Shown: positions 1 to 5,744 of the stretch, piece after piece
Position numbering within the stretch: the stretch's first letter is position 1
Layout: every line of letters starts with the position of its first letter
NCBI GenBank assembly: GCA_035315685.1
Contig: DATFXR010000099.1
Location: 1-6,973, forward strand
Direction of reading: 5' to 3'
Length of the DNA stretch: 6,973 nucleotides
From: QHWK01 sp035315685
GTDB lineage: Bacteria > Acidobacteriota > Vicinamibacteria > Vicinamibacterales > CAVVIG01
The notes under the pieces: generated by a model
Told to the model about the DNA's origin: nothing
The model's input: only the letters and a program-made list of their open reading frames with translations
Database searches by the model: none
Program-made: the position numbers and the translations under genes

Positions 1-943
1 ACCGGATGATCTCTGTCAACCACTGATGTTCTGCCGTCAGCCCTTCTTCGAGGCCGACAGTCGGGACGAACCCGAGGTCGGCGTGCGCCAGCGACGTGTC
101 GGCGTAGGTATGGCGCATATCGCCCTTCTGCGCCGAGTCGATTCGAACCATCGGTTTGCGCCGCGCCACGCGACCGATGAGGTCGAGAACCTCGTTCACC
201 GAGACCCGCGAGCCTCCTCCAATATTGTACACACGGCCCGGGACGCCCCTGATCGCCGCCGCGACGTTGGCCGCGACGATATCCTGCACAAACGTGAAAT
301 CGCGTGTCTGCTCGCCGTCGCCATAGACCGCGATCGGCTCGCCGAGAATCGTCGCCCGCAGGAATTTATGGAACCCCATGTCCGGGCGCTGCCGCGGTCC
401 GTAGACGGTGAAGTAGCGCAGCGACACGGTCGGCACGCGGAAGTTCGCGTAGTACAAGTAGCAGAGCTGCTCGGCCGCGAGCTTGGAGACGCCGTAGGGT
501 GACACCGGCTGGGTCATCGCGTCTTCACGGAACGGCATCGGCGTGTTGTCGCCATACACCGACGAGCTCGACGCGTACACGAATCGTTCGAGCGCCGGCG
601 CCTTGACCGCCGCTTCGAGCAGGACCTGCGTCGCCTCGATGTTGTTCTCGGTGTAGATCGCGAAGTCGCGGCCCCAGCTCTTGCGCACGCCGGCCTGCGC
701 CGCGAGATGAAACACGTGCGTGCGATCGCCGAGCAGCGACGCCAGATCGGCGTCTTGGATGCGCGACTCGAAAAAGCGGAAGCCGCGACCCGCCCGCAGG
801 CCGCTCAGGTTGCGCTCCTTCATCGGGCGCGGATAGTAGTCGGTGAGGCAGTCGATCCCGACCACGTCGACGCCGTCGGCGACGAGCCGTTCTGCGAGCG
901 TCGAGCCGATGAATCCGGCAGCGCCGGTAACCAGTGCCTTCAT
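1..943 (-). CDS. NAD-dependent epimerase/dehydratase (UDP-sugar 4-epimerase type), C-terminus cut by the window edge
   Basis: Short-chain dehydrogenase-type sugar-nucleotide epimerase; 314 codons are present and the frame is still open at base 1, so only the tail is missing. The N-terminus carries the Rossmann motif GAAGFIG (residues 7-13), with Asp31 after the second strand placed to bind the NAD ribose. The catalytic elements are ASSSSVYG (124-131) and the YxxxK pair Tyr150/Lys154 in YGVSK. RYFTVYGPRQRPDM (177-190), VYGDGEQTRDF (207-217) and YNIGGG (240-245) are typical of GalE/CapI-like UDP-glucose or UDP-glucuronate 4-epimerases that supply sugars for surface polysaccharide. Family members run about 310-330 residues. 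The ATG at 943-941 shares ATGA with the thioesterase stop and no good Shine-Dalgarno precedes it, which suggests translational coupling. Family assignment is firm; the exact substrate cannot be read from sequence, so no symbol is given. Confidence 0.93.
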   Translation of the reverse strand, partial: MKALVTGAAGFIGSTLAERLVADGVDVVGIDCLTDYYPRPMKERNLSGLRAGRGFRFFESRIQDADLASLLGDRTHVFHLAAQAGVRKSWGRDFAIYTENNIEATQVLLEAAVKAPALERFVYASSSSVYGDNTPMPFREDAMTQPVSPYGVSKLAAEQLCYLYYANFRVPTVSLRYFTVYGPRQRPDMGFHKFLRATILGEPIAVYGDGEQTRDFTFVQDIVAANVAAAIRGVPGRVYNIGGGSRVSVNEVLDLIGRVARRKPMVRIDSAQKGDMRHTYADTSLAHADLGFVPTVGLEEGLTAEHQWLTEIIR

Positions 944-1350
944 GAAAACAGCGTCCGCACGCGCTCCGGCAGGCGGCAGGGTTTGCCGTTCCTGTCCAGC
1001 GTCGCATGCACCGTCGTCCCCGTCGCGAGCGTGACCGCGTCGGCGATCCGCACGACTTCGTAGGTGAACCGCACGCGGATCGGCGACATCATCGTGCCGC
1101 TCGTCCGCACTTCGATCTCATCATCGTACTTCGCCGAATCCCGATACGTGCACTGCGCCTCGATCACCGGCAGCGCGAAGCCATCCACTTCCATGTCGCG
1201 ATACGTCCACCCCGCCTCACGCAGCAGATCGGTGCGAGCGACCTCGAACCACACGAAGTAGTTCGCGTAGTAGACGACGCCCATCTGGTCGGTTTCGGCG
1301 TAGCGCACGCGGATCCGCGACGAGGAACGGGGAGGGCCTCCCGAAATCAT
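940..1350 (-). CDS. ybgC: YbgC-like acyl-CoA thioesterase (4HBT hotdog family)
   Basis: A 136-residue single-domain hotdog protein, the normal length for the YbgC/4-hydroxybenzoyl-CoA thioesterase family, which hydrolyses acyl-CoA thioesters in the cytoplasm. The diagnostic N-terminal block is RVRYAETDQMGVVYYANY (14-31), followed by FEVARTDLLRE. Asp21 is the conserved catalytic aspartate. The residue seven positions later, His in E. coli YbgC (Asp18/His25), is Tyr28 here. The central helix and the strands around 80-122 (VRFTYEV, TGTTVHATLD) fit the rest of the fold. The start at 1350 is favoured because its ATG shares ATGA with the rpe stop and leaves a usual short leader before the motif. 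In many proteobacteria ybgC lies by the tol-pal genes; nothing like that is seen here, so its physiological role is open. It may act on short or branched acyl-CoA, but the substrate is not predictable. Confidence 0.9.
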   Translation of the reverse strand: MISGGPPRSSSRIRVRYAETDQMGVVYYANYFVWFEVARTDLLREAGWTYRDMEVDGFALPVIEAQCTYRDSAKYDDEIEVRTSGTMMSPIRVRFTYEVVRIADAVTLATGTTVHATLDRNGKPCRLPERVRTLFS

Positions 1351-2027
1351 CGAGGAACGGTCGGGACGGCGCCGAGCGCGGCCGCCTTCAAATCGCGAGT
1401 GGCGCGCTCCGGATCGGGTGTATGGAACACGGCCGACCCCGCGACGATGATGCTCGCGCCTGCCGACACCACGCGGGCGACGTTGTGCTGATCGATGCCG
1501 CCGTCGATTTCCACCGGAGCGGAATTGCCGGCGCGGTCGAGCAGTGCCCGGACCTCGCGTAGTTTGGACTCGCTGCGCGGGATGAAGGTCTGGCCGCCGA
1601 ACCCCGGGTTCACCGACATGACGAGCACGTAGTCGACATCGGCCGCCATCTCGCTCAGGCTCGACACCGGCGTCGACGGGTTGAGCACCACGCCGGCCCT
1701 GATCCCGAGCGCCTTGATGGCGTGAACCGTCCGATGCAGGTGCGGCAGCACTTCGACGTGCACCGAGATCATCGCCGCGCCCGCGTCAGCGAACGCGTCG
1801 AGGTAGCGATCGGGCTCCTCGATCATCAGGTGGACATCGAGGGGCACGGTGGCGACCCGTTTCAGCGATTTCACCACCGGCGGACCGATCGTGATGTTCG
1901 GGACGAAGTGGCCGTCCATCACGTCGACGTGAATCAGGTCGGCGCCGCCGCGCTCGACCGCGGCGATCGCGTCGCCGAGCGCCGCGAAATCCGCAGAGAG
2001 GATCGACGGCGCGATCCGGACGGTCAT
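1347..2027 (-). CDS. rpe: Ribulose-phosphate 3-epimerase
   Basis: Interconverts D-ribulose 5-phosphate and D-xylulose 5-phosphate in the pentose phosphate pathway or Calvin cycle, in the cytoplasm. At 226 residues it has the usual length for this TIM-barrel enzyme. It opens with IAPSILSADF (5-14). The expected metal ligands are all present: His33 and Asp35 in HVDVMDGHFVPN, His66 in LDVHLMI, and Asp175 in EIDGGI. Asp35 and Asp175 also serve as the acid/base pair. NPGFGGQ (140-146) and the phosphate-binding end VAGSAVF (195-201) complete the active site. The ATG at 2027 overlaps the PASTA gene stop as ATGA and is preceded by a good Shine-Dalgarno sequence, so the start is well supported. Nothing suggests a photosynthetic setting; a pentose phosphate role is the default reading. 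Confidence 0.98.
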   Translation of the reverse strand: MTVRIAPSILSADFAALGDAIAAVERGGADLIHVDVMDGHFVPNITIGPPVVKSLKRVATVPLDVHLMIEEPDRYLDAFADAGAAMISVHVEVLPHLHRTVHAIKALGIRAGVVLNPSTPVSSLSEMAADVDYVLVMSVNPGFGGQTFIPRSESKLREVRALLDRAGNSAPVEIDGGIDQHNVARVVSAGASIIVAGSAVFHTPDPERATRDLKAAALGAVPTVPR

Positions 2028-2746
2028 CGGCTCACCTCGAGAGAGATCGGCTCGCCGGGTCCGATTTGAAATCCCGCTTGCGGGTTCTGCCGGATCACGA
2101 TGCCGGCGGCAACGCCTGGATACGGCGTCGATCCGACGACCGCGACGCGGAAGCCGTGGACGCGCAGGATTTCTGCGGCGCGATCGCCGTTGACGCCGAT
2201 GAGATCGGGCATCACGTAGCTGGCGCCGCGCTCGCCGCGGTTGACCAGCAGCGCGACCTTCTCGCCCGCGGTCTTCGCCGGCGGTGTCTGCGCGACGACG
2301 ACATCGGACGCGAAGGTGTGCGATCTGATCTCGACCAGATCGGCGAGCGTGAGACCGTCGGACTCGAGGCGCATCGTCGCGGTCCGCTCGGATTCGCCGA
2401 TCAGCAGCGGGATCCTCGCCGCGCGCGCACCGGAACTGAGCCAGATGCGGACGCTGCGCTGCTGTCTGGCGGTCGACCCGGCGGCCGGATCCTGCGCGAG
2501 CACGCGGCCCGCCGGAATCTTCGGATCGGGCCGGCGCGCCTCGTCGATTCTGATTGCGAGCCCGAGGTCCGCCGCGATCGTCGTCGCCTCACTAGGCGTG
2601 CGGTTGGTGAAATCGGGCACCTGGACTTCGCGCGTGCGCAGCGCGATGCGCATCGCCGCCGCGGCAAAGACGAGATAGGTGACGACCAGCGCGCCGACGA
2701 GCAGAACCAGTTTGCCCGCGGACCAGACGCGAGTCTTCAGTGCCAT
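2024..2746 (-). CDS. Membrane-anchored protein with three PASTA domains, no kinase domain
   Basis: A 240-residue protein. A short basic N-terminus (Lys4, Arg6, Lys12) precedes one hydrophobic segment at about 12-36, followed by Arg33, Arg37 and Arg39. The predicted topology is a single-pass anchor with the rest outside the membrane. Three consecutive PASTA-like repeats follow: about 43-106 (VPDFTNRTPSEA ... VLAQDPAAGS ... VRIWLSSG), 112-171 (IPLLIGESERTA ... VVAQTPP ... VALLVNRG) and 179-240 (MPDLIGVNGDRAAEIL ... VIRQNPQAG ... ISLEVSR). PASTA domains are known as peptidoglycan- or beta-lactam-binding modules in Ser/Thr kinases such as PrkC/PknB and in some penicillin-binding proteins. Here there is neither a kinase nor a transpeptidase domain. 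Its place between rsmB and rpe is the place of prkC in Bacillus. Sensing or binding of cell-wall fragments is a plausible inference only. It starts 95 bases after rsmB, with a weak GGAAA before the ATG. Confidence 0.9.
   Translation of the reverse strand: MALKTRVWSAGKLVLLVGALVVTYLVFAAAAMRIALRTREVQVPDFTNRTPSEATTIAADLGLAIRIDEARRPDPKIPAGRVLAQDPAAGSTARQQRSVRIWLSSGARAARIPLLIGESERTATMRLESDGLTLADLVEIRSHTFASDVVVAQTPPAKTAGEKVALLVNRGERGASYVMPDLIGVNGDRAAEILRVHGFRVAVVGSTPYPGVAAGIVIRQNPQAGFQIGPGEPISLEVSR
2031..2038 (-). promoter_or_regulatory. Shine-Dalgarno sequence of rpe
   Basis: Read on the minus strand this is GAGGTGAG, a near-perfect match to the anti-Shine-Dalgarno complement. The GAGG core ends about 7 bases before the rpe ATG at 2027-2025. 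It lies inside the last codons of the PASTA gene and is the clearest ribosome binding site in the window; most other starts here rely on overlap with the preceding stop. It suggests that rpe can be initiated strongly and independently as well as by coupling. Confidence 0.7.
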
Positions 2747-2765
2747 TGATTTCCGATGGTACTAC

Positions 2766-2842
2766 GGGGCAGGAAGGGCAGGAAGGGCAGGAGGGGCGGA
2801 GGGCCCCATCCCGCCTTTCCGGCCCGTCCTGCCGCTCCTGCC
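2766..2842. repeat. Imperfect inverted repeat made of 9-bp GGCAGGAAG-type units, filling the rsmB-PASTA gap
   Basis: On the plus strand the left arm is a tandem of 9-bp units: GGCAGGAAG at 2768-2776 and 2777-2785, then GGCAGGAGG (2786-2794) and the decayed GGCGGAGGG (2795-2803). The right arm, about 2808-2842, carries the complementary motif with the same 9-bp spacing: TCCTGCC at 2827-2833 and again at 2836-2842. The arms pair over more than 30 positions with a handful of mismatches around a GC-rich centre (GGGCCCC near 2801-2807). In the minus-strand transcript this would be a large stable hairpin starting directly at the rsmB stop codon (TAG at 2844-2842) and ending about 20 bases before the PASTA start. 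No U-run follows it, so it is not a canonical intrinsic terminator. It could dampen read-through, protect the upstream mRNA from 3' decay, or be a dispersed intergenic repeat of the genome. Confidence 0.75.
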
Positions 2843-4200
2843 TATCCTCGACGCGTGAACACCGCGCCGAAGAATGATTCGAGCTGATGGCGGTGCGGCT
2901 CCGTTCGCAGGAACCCGCGCGCATCGATGAGCGACCCGGTGAGTTGCGAGTTCGCCGACAGCGCCGAGGCCGGAATGAAGTCTCGCGTCTCCGCCGCGAA
3001 CGCGTCGACGACCTGCTCGTTCTCTTCGGGTTCGCTCGAGCAGGTGGCGTAGACGAGCCGTCCGCCGGGCGCCACGATCGCCGCCGCCTGGCGGAGCATC
3101 GTCAATTCAGTCGCGGCGAGCGCGGCAATGTCGCTGTCGCGCCGGCGCCAGCGGATATCCGGATCGCGGCGCAGTGTGCCAAGGCCCGAGCACGGGGCGT
3201 CCACCAGCACGCAATCGAAGCGCGCCCTGAACGGCAGCGGCCGCCGCACGTCCATCTGCACGATCCGGACGTTGGTCGCGCCGCTCGCAGCCACCGTTCG
3301 GCGGAGCAGCGCGAGTCGGCGATCGCGGAGATCGGTGGCGACGAGCAGTCCGTTTCCAGACATCGCGGCAGCGATCGCCGTGGTCTTGCCCCCCGGCGAT
3401 GCGCACGCGTCGAGCACGAGACGCGGCGGCCGATCGCCGGCGAGCAGAGCCACGAGCTGCGACGCTTCGTCCTGCACGAAGAAAAAGCCGGCATCGTCGA
3501 GACCCAGGCGCAGCGGGTAGCCCGCGTCGACGATCAAGCCGTCAGGCGCATAGGGCGCCGCGTGCAGCTCGACATCCTGCGCCCGCAGGCGCTCGGCGAG
3601 CTCGTCGCGCGTAACCTTCAGCCGATTCGCGCGCAGCGTCAGCGTGCCGGGGGTGTTGTTGAACTGCATCCATTGCTCGGCGATCTCGAATCCGAGCCGG
3701 TCGTACCAGCGTGCGGCGAGCCAGCGCGGATGCGACAGCGCGACGCTGAAATAGTCGAGTGCTGCGTCGCGGTCTGAGGGATCGGCAGGACGCGGTGGCA
3801 GGGGCAGCGCATCGCGCCGCCGCGAAACCTCGCGCAGTACGGCATTCACGAATCCCGTCGCGCTCGTCTTGCCTGCACGCCGCACCAGGTTCACCGCATC
3901 GTCGACGACAGCGGAGGCCGGCACGCGGGTGAGATGCAGCAGCTGATAGATGCTGAGGCGGAGAATTTCCACGATCTCGGAGTCGAGCCGAGATGGCGGG
4001 CGTTTCGAGAATGTGCCGATGACGTGGTCAATCGTCGCGCGCCATCGCTGCACGCCGCTGGCGATGTCGGCCGCGAGCGCGCGGTCGCGATCGTCGCGCA
4101 GGCCGCCGCGGGCGAACGCAATCGCGGTAGGAAGGTCGGCGTTGCCCGCCGACACCGCGCTCAGGATTTCGTACGCCGCGACGCGCGCGGGCCCGATCAT
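2842..4200 (-). CDS. rsmB: 16S rRNA (cytosine967-C5)-methyltransferase RsmB
   Basis: Methylates C5 of cytosine 967 (E. coli numbering) in 16S rRNA, using S-adenosylmethionine. The 452 residues show the full two-part architecture. An N-terminal all-helical NusB-like RNA-binding domain covers about 1-130 (AYEILSAV near the start; LRLSIYQLLHLTRVPASAVVDDAV around 80-103 is the typical NusB-like core). A Rossmann methyltransferase domain covers about 150-450. SAM-binding motif I is DACASPGGKT (264-273). Motif IV is DAPCSGLGTLRRDPDIRW (334-351), with Cys337. Motif VI is YATCS (384-388), with Cys387 as the expected nucleophile. The C-terminus has the family-like ESFFGAVF block. The ATG at 4200 shares ATGA with the fmt stop, no clear Shine-Dalgarno is seen, and the neighbouring def and fmt genes are its usual partners, so coupled translation is likely. 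Confidence 0.96.
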   Translation of the reverse strand: MIGPARVAAYEILSAVSAGNADLPTAIAFARGGLRDDRDRALAADIASGVQRWRATIDHVIGTFSKRPPSRLDSEIVEILRLSIYQLLHLTRVPASAVVDDAVNLVRRAGKTSATGFVNAVLREVSRRRDALPLPPRPADPSDRDAALDYFSVALSHPRWLAARWYDRLGFEIAEQWMQFNNTPGTLTLRANRLKVTRDELAERLRAQDVELHAAPYAPDGLIVDAGYPLRLGLDDAGFFFVQDEASQLVALLAGDRPPRLVLDACASPGGKTTAIAAAMSGNGLLVATDLRDRRLALLRRTVAASGATNVRIVQMDVRRPLPFRARFDCVLVDAPCSGLGTLRRDPDIRWRRRDSDIAALAATELTMLRQAAAIVAPGGRLVYATCSSEPEENEQVVDAFAAETRDFIPASALSANSQLTGSLIDARGFLRTEPHRHQLESFFGAVFTRRG

Positions 4201-5150
4201 GGCGTCGGCGCGAATCGATCGCCGGGCGACACGCGATGGCCGGCCAGGAATTCGCGTGCGGTCATCGGGCGTTTGCCTTCCAGCTGCACCTCGACGAGAT
4301 GAACGCGTCCCGATCCGGCGGCAACGACGAGGTCGCCGGGGGTCGCCTCGAGGATCGTGCCTGGAGGGGCGCCTGCCGCCTCATCCGACGGCGACGAACG
4401 GAGAAGTATCAGGCGCCGGCCGTTCAGGAACGAGGACGCATGAGGCCACGGATGCAATCCGCGCACCCGGTTGTGAACGTGAGCCGCTGGCGCGTTCCAG
4501 TCGAGCGCGCTGTCTTCCTTCGTGAGCCGGTGCGCGTAGGTCGCGGCGGAATCGTCTTGGGGCGTCTCGATGACAGCGCCAGCCGCCAGGCGATCGACGG
4601 TTTCGACGAGCAGAGGCGCGCCGATGCGCGCCAGATCGCGTTCGACCGTGTCGCTCGTCTCGCTGTCGCCGATCGGCCGGTGCGCGGTCGCGAGCATGGG
4701 ACCGGCGTCGAGCGCCTTCACGACCCGCATGATCGTGACTCCGGTGTCACGGTCACCGGCAATGATCGCGCGATGAACCGGCGCGGCCCCGCGGTAGTGG
4801 GGAAGCAGCGACGCGTGGACGTTGATCAGGCCAAGGCGCGGTATCGCCAGCACGGCGTCGGTGAGAATCCGGCCGTAGGCGGCGACGACGCCGAGGTCGG
4901 CGCCGAGCGCCGCGAGCCCGTGGAGGAAGCCTTCATCCCTGAGGCGTGCCGGCTGCAGCACCGCGACACCCGCGCTGACAGCGCGCGATTTCACCGGGCC
5001 GGCGAAGGTCTTGTGTCCGCGGCCGCGTGGCCGGTCGGGCTGGCACACGACGCCGACCAGGGTGTGGCTTGATGCGAGCAGCGCGTCGAGCGTCGGCACG
5101 GCGAACTCCGGCGTGCCGAAGAACACCACGCGGAGCGGCGCGGCTACCAT
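4197..5150 (-). CDS. fmt: Methionyl-tRNA formyltransferase
   Basis: Transfers a formyl group from 10-formyl-tetrahydrofolate to methionyl-initiator tRNA, which enables bacterial translation initiation. The protein has 317 residues, the standard length. The N-terminal formyltransferase domain begins with VVFFGTPEFAVPTL (8-21). It holds the catalytic signature INVHASLLPHYRGAAPV (109-125), with Asn110 and His112, and the catalytic Asp148 in ALDAGPML. The basic loop QPDRPRGRG (37-45) corresponds to the tRNA-acceptor-binding insertion. The C-terminal OB-like domain (about 208-310) has the usual RGLHPWPHA and LEGKRPMTAREFLAGHR elements. The ATG at 5150-5148 overlaps the def stop (TAG, 5146-5144) by 7 bases, the common def-fmt arrangement, and the stop overlaps rsmB by ATGA. 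Its product is later reversed on nascent proteins by Def. Confidence 0.98.
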   Translation of the reverse strand: MVAAPLRVVFFGTPEFAVPTLDALLASSHTLVGVVCQPDRPRGRGHKTFAGPVKSRAVSAGVAVLQPARLRDEGFLHGLAALGADLGVVAAYGRILTDAVLAIPRLGLINVHASLLPHYRGAAPVHRAIIAGDRDTGVTIMRVVKALDAGPMLATAHRPIGDSETSDTVERDLARIGAPLLVETVDRLAAGAVIETPQDDSAATYAHRLTKEDSALDWNAPAAHVHNRVRGLHPWPHASSFLNGRRLILLRSSPSDEAAGAPPGTILEATPGDLVVAAGSGRVHLVEVQLEGKRPMTAREFLAGHRVSPGDRFAPTP

Positions 5151-5653
5151 TTGCCGGCGCGAGACAGCTTCTTGATTTTGCGAACGATCAGCTCGCGCTT
5201 GATGCCGCGGAGGCGATCGACGAACAACGTGCCGTCGAGATGGTCCATTTCATGCTGAAAGGCGCGTGCGAGTAGTCCCGACCCCTCGTGGGTCCGTTCT
5301 TCCCAGTCGCGATCGCGCCCTGTGATGACCACACGCGAAGGCCGCACCACCGTCGCATTGAATCCCGGCACACTGAGGCAGCCTTCTTCTTCGAGCTGCA
5401 CGCCGTCGCGCTCGACGAATTCGGGATTGATGAGCACGATCAGGTCACCTGAATCGCGGCCCACGGAGACGTCCACGACGAAGATGCGCAGCGGCACACC
5501 CACTTGCGGCGCCGCCAGCCCGACGCCAGGCGCTGCATACATGGTCTCGATCATGTCGGTGATAAGCCGTTCGATATCCGGAGTCAGGTCATCGACCGCG
5601 CGAGCCGCCGCGTGAAGCGCGGTGTCACCGTACTTGAGAATGGGACGAATCAT
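5144..5653 (-). CDS. def: Peptide deformylase
   Basis: Removes the N-formyl group from the initiator methionine of nascent proteins at the ribosome exit; a metalloenzyme, usually Fe2+. The protein has 169 residues, a normal length. All three family motifs are intact: GVGLAAPQ (43-50), EGCLS (90-94) and QHEMDH (133-138). The metal ligands are Cys92, His134 and His138, and Glu135 is the catalytic base. The N-terminus MIRPILKYGD is the typical first strand, which supports the ATG at 5653-5651. An in-frame TGA lies four codons upstream, so no longer start exists, although two CTG codons directly precede the ATG. No Shine-Dalgarno is visible. The gene follows aroC after a 74-base repeat-bearing gap and is fused by overlap to fmt. 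Confidence 0.98.
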   Translation of the reverse strand: MIRPILKYGDTALHAAARAVDDLTPDIERLITDMIETMYAAPGVGLAAPQVGVPLRIFVVDVSVGRDSGDLIVLINPEFVERDGVQLEEEGCLSVPGFNATVVRPSRVVITGRDRDWEERTHEGSGLLARAFQHEMDHLDGTLFVDRLRGIKRELIVRKIKKLSRAGKW

Positions 5654-5666
5654 CAGCAGCGATCAA

Positions 5667-5744
5667 AACGCAAAGAGCCTGTAGACAACCGGGCAAGGAG
5701 CACGTTGAAATAACTGCCTTTGCGGCCTTAACGGCCTTTGCGTT
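5667..5744. repeat. Inverted repeat with internal 9-bp tandem repeats across the aroC 3' end and aroC-def gap
   Basis: AACGCAAAG at 5667-5675 is perfectly inverted as CTTTGCGTT at 5736-5744. Allowing one bulged base, the match extends to GCC/GGC on the inner sides. The right side is also a tandem of 9-bp units: GCCTTTGCG at 5716-5724 and 5734-5742, with the variant GCCTTAACG at 5725-5733 between them. The aroC stop codon (TAA on the minus strand, 5730-5728) lies in the variant unit, so the last codons of aroC and the first part of the gap are repeat sequence. In RNA the two ends could pair around a loop of about 60 bases and are followed by UUUU (after the GCG at 5670-5668), which is too open for a confident terminator call. 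A short decayed mobile repeat or a dispersed intergenic repeat is possible. Confidence 0.6.

Noticed and set aside
1321..1360. Direct repeat CGAGGAACGG at 1321-1330 and 1351-1360, plus the palindrome GGGAGG-G-CCTCCC at 1330-1342
   Set aside because: These are short and lie in coding sequence at the rpe/thioesterase junction. Both copies are explained by ordinary codons, and there is no further copy or sign of duplication.
2592..2924. Minus-strand open frame of 110 codons crossing the rsmB-PASTA gap
   Set aside because: It overlaps both rsmB and the PASTA gene out of frame. Its centre is the translated 9-bp repeat (SCPSCPSCP), with no domain and no ribosome binding site.
2887..3777. Long plus-strand open frame of 296 codons opposite rsmB, with others at 4236-5072, 2066-2749 and 26-502
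   Set aside because: They lie opposite strongly conserved genes with every catalytic motif intact, have arginine-rich composition without recognisable domains, and are what GC-rich codon use produces on the antisense strand.
5654..5700. Separate promoter for def in the aroC-def gap
   Set aside because: TTG-starting hexamers such as TTGCCC exist on the minus strand, but none pairs with a good -10 box at 16-18 base spacing.
5667..5744. Intrinsic terminator after aroC
   Set aside because: The inverted ends would enclose about 60 bases of loop and the following U-run is only four long, so termination is not supported strongly enough to annotate.
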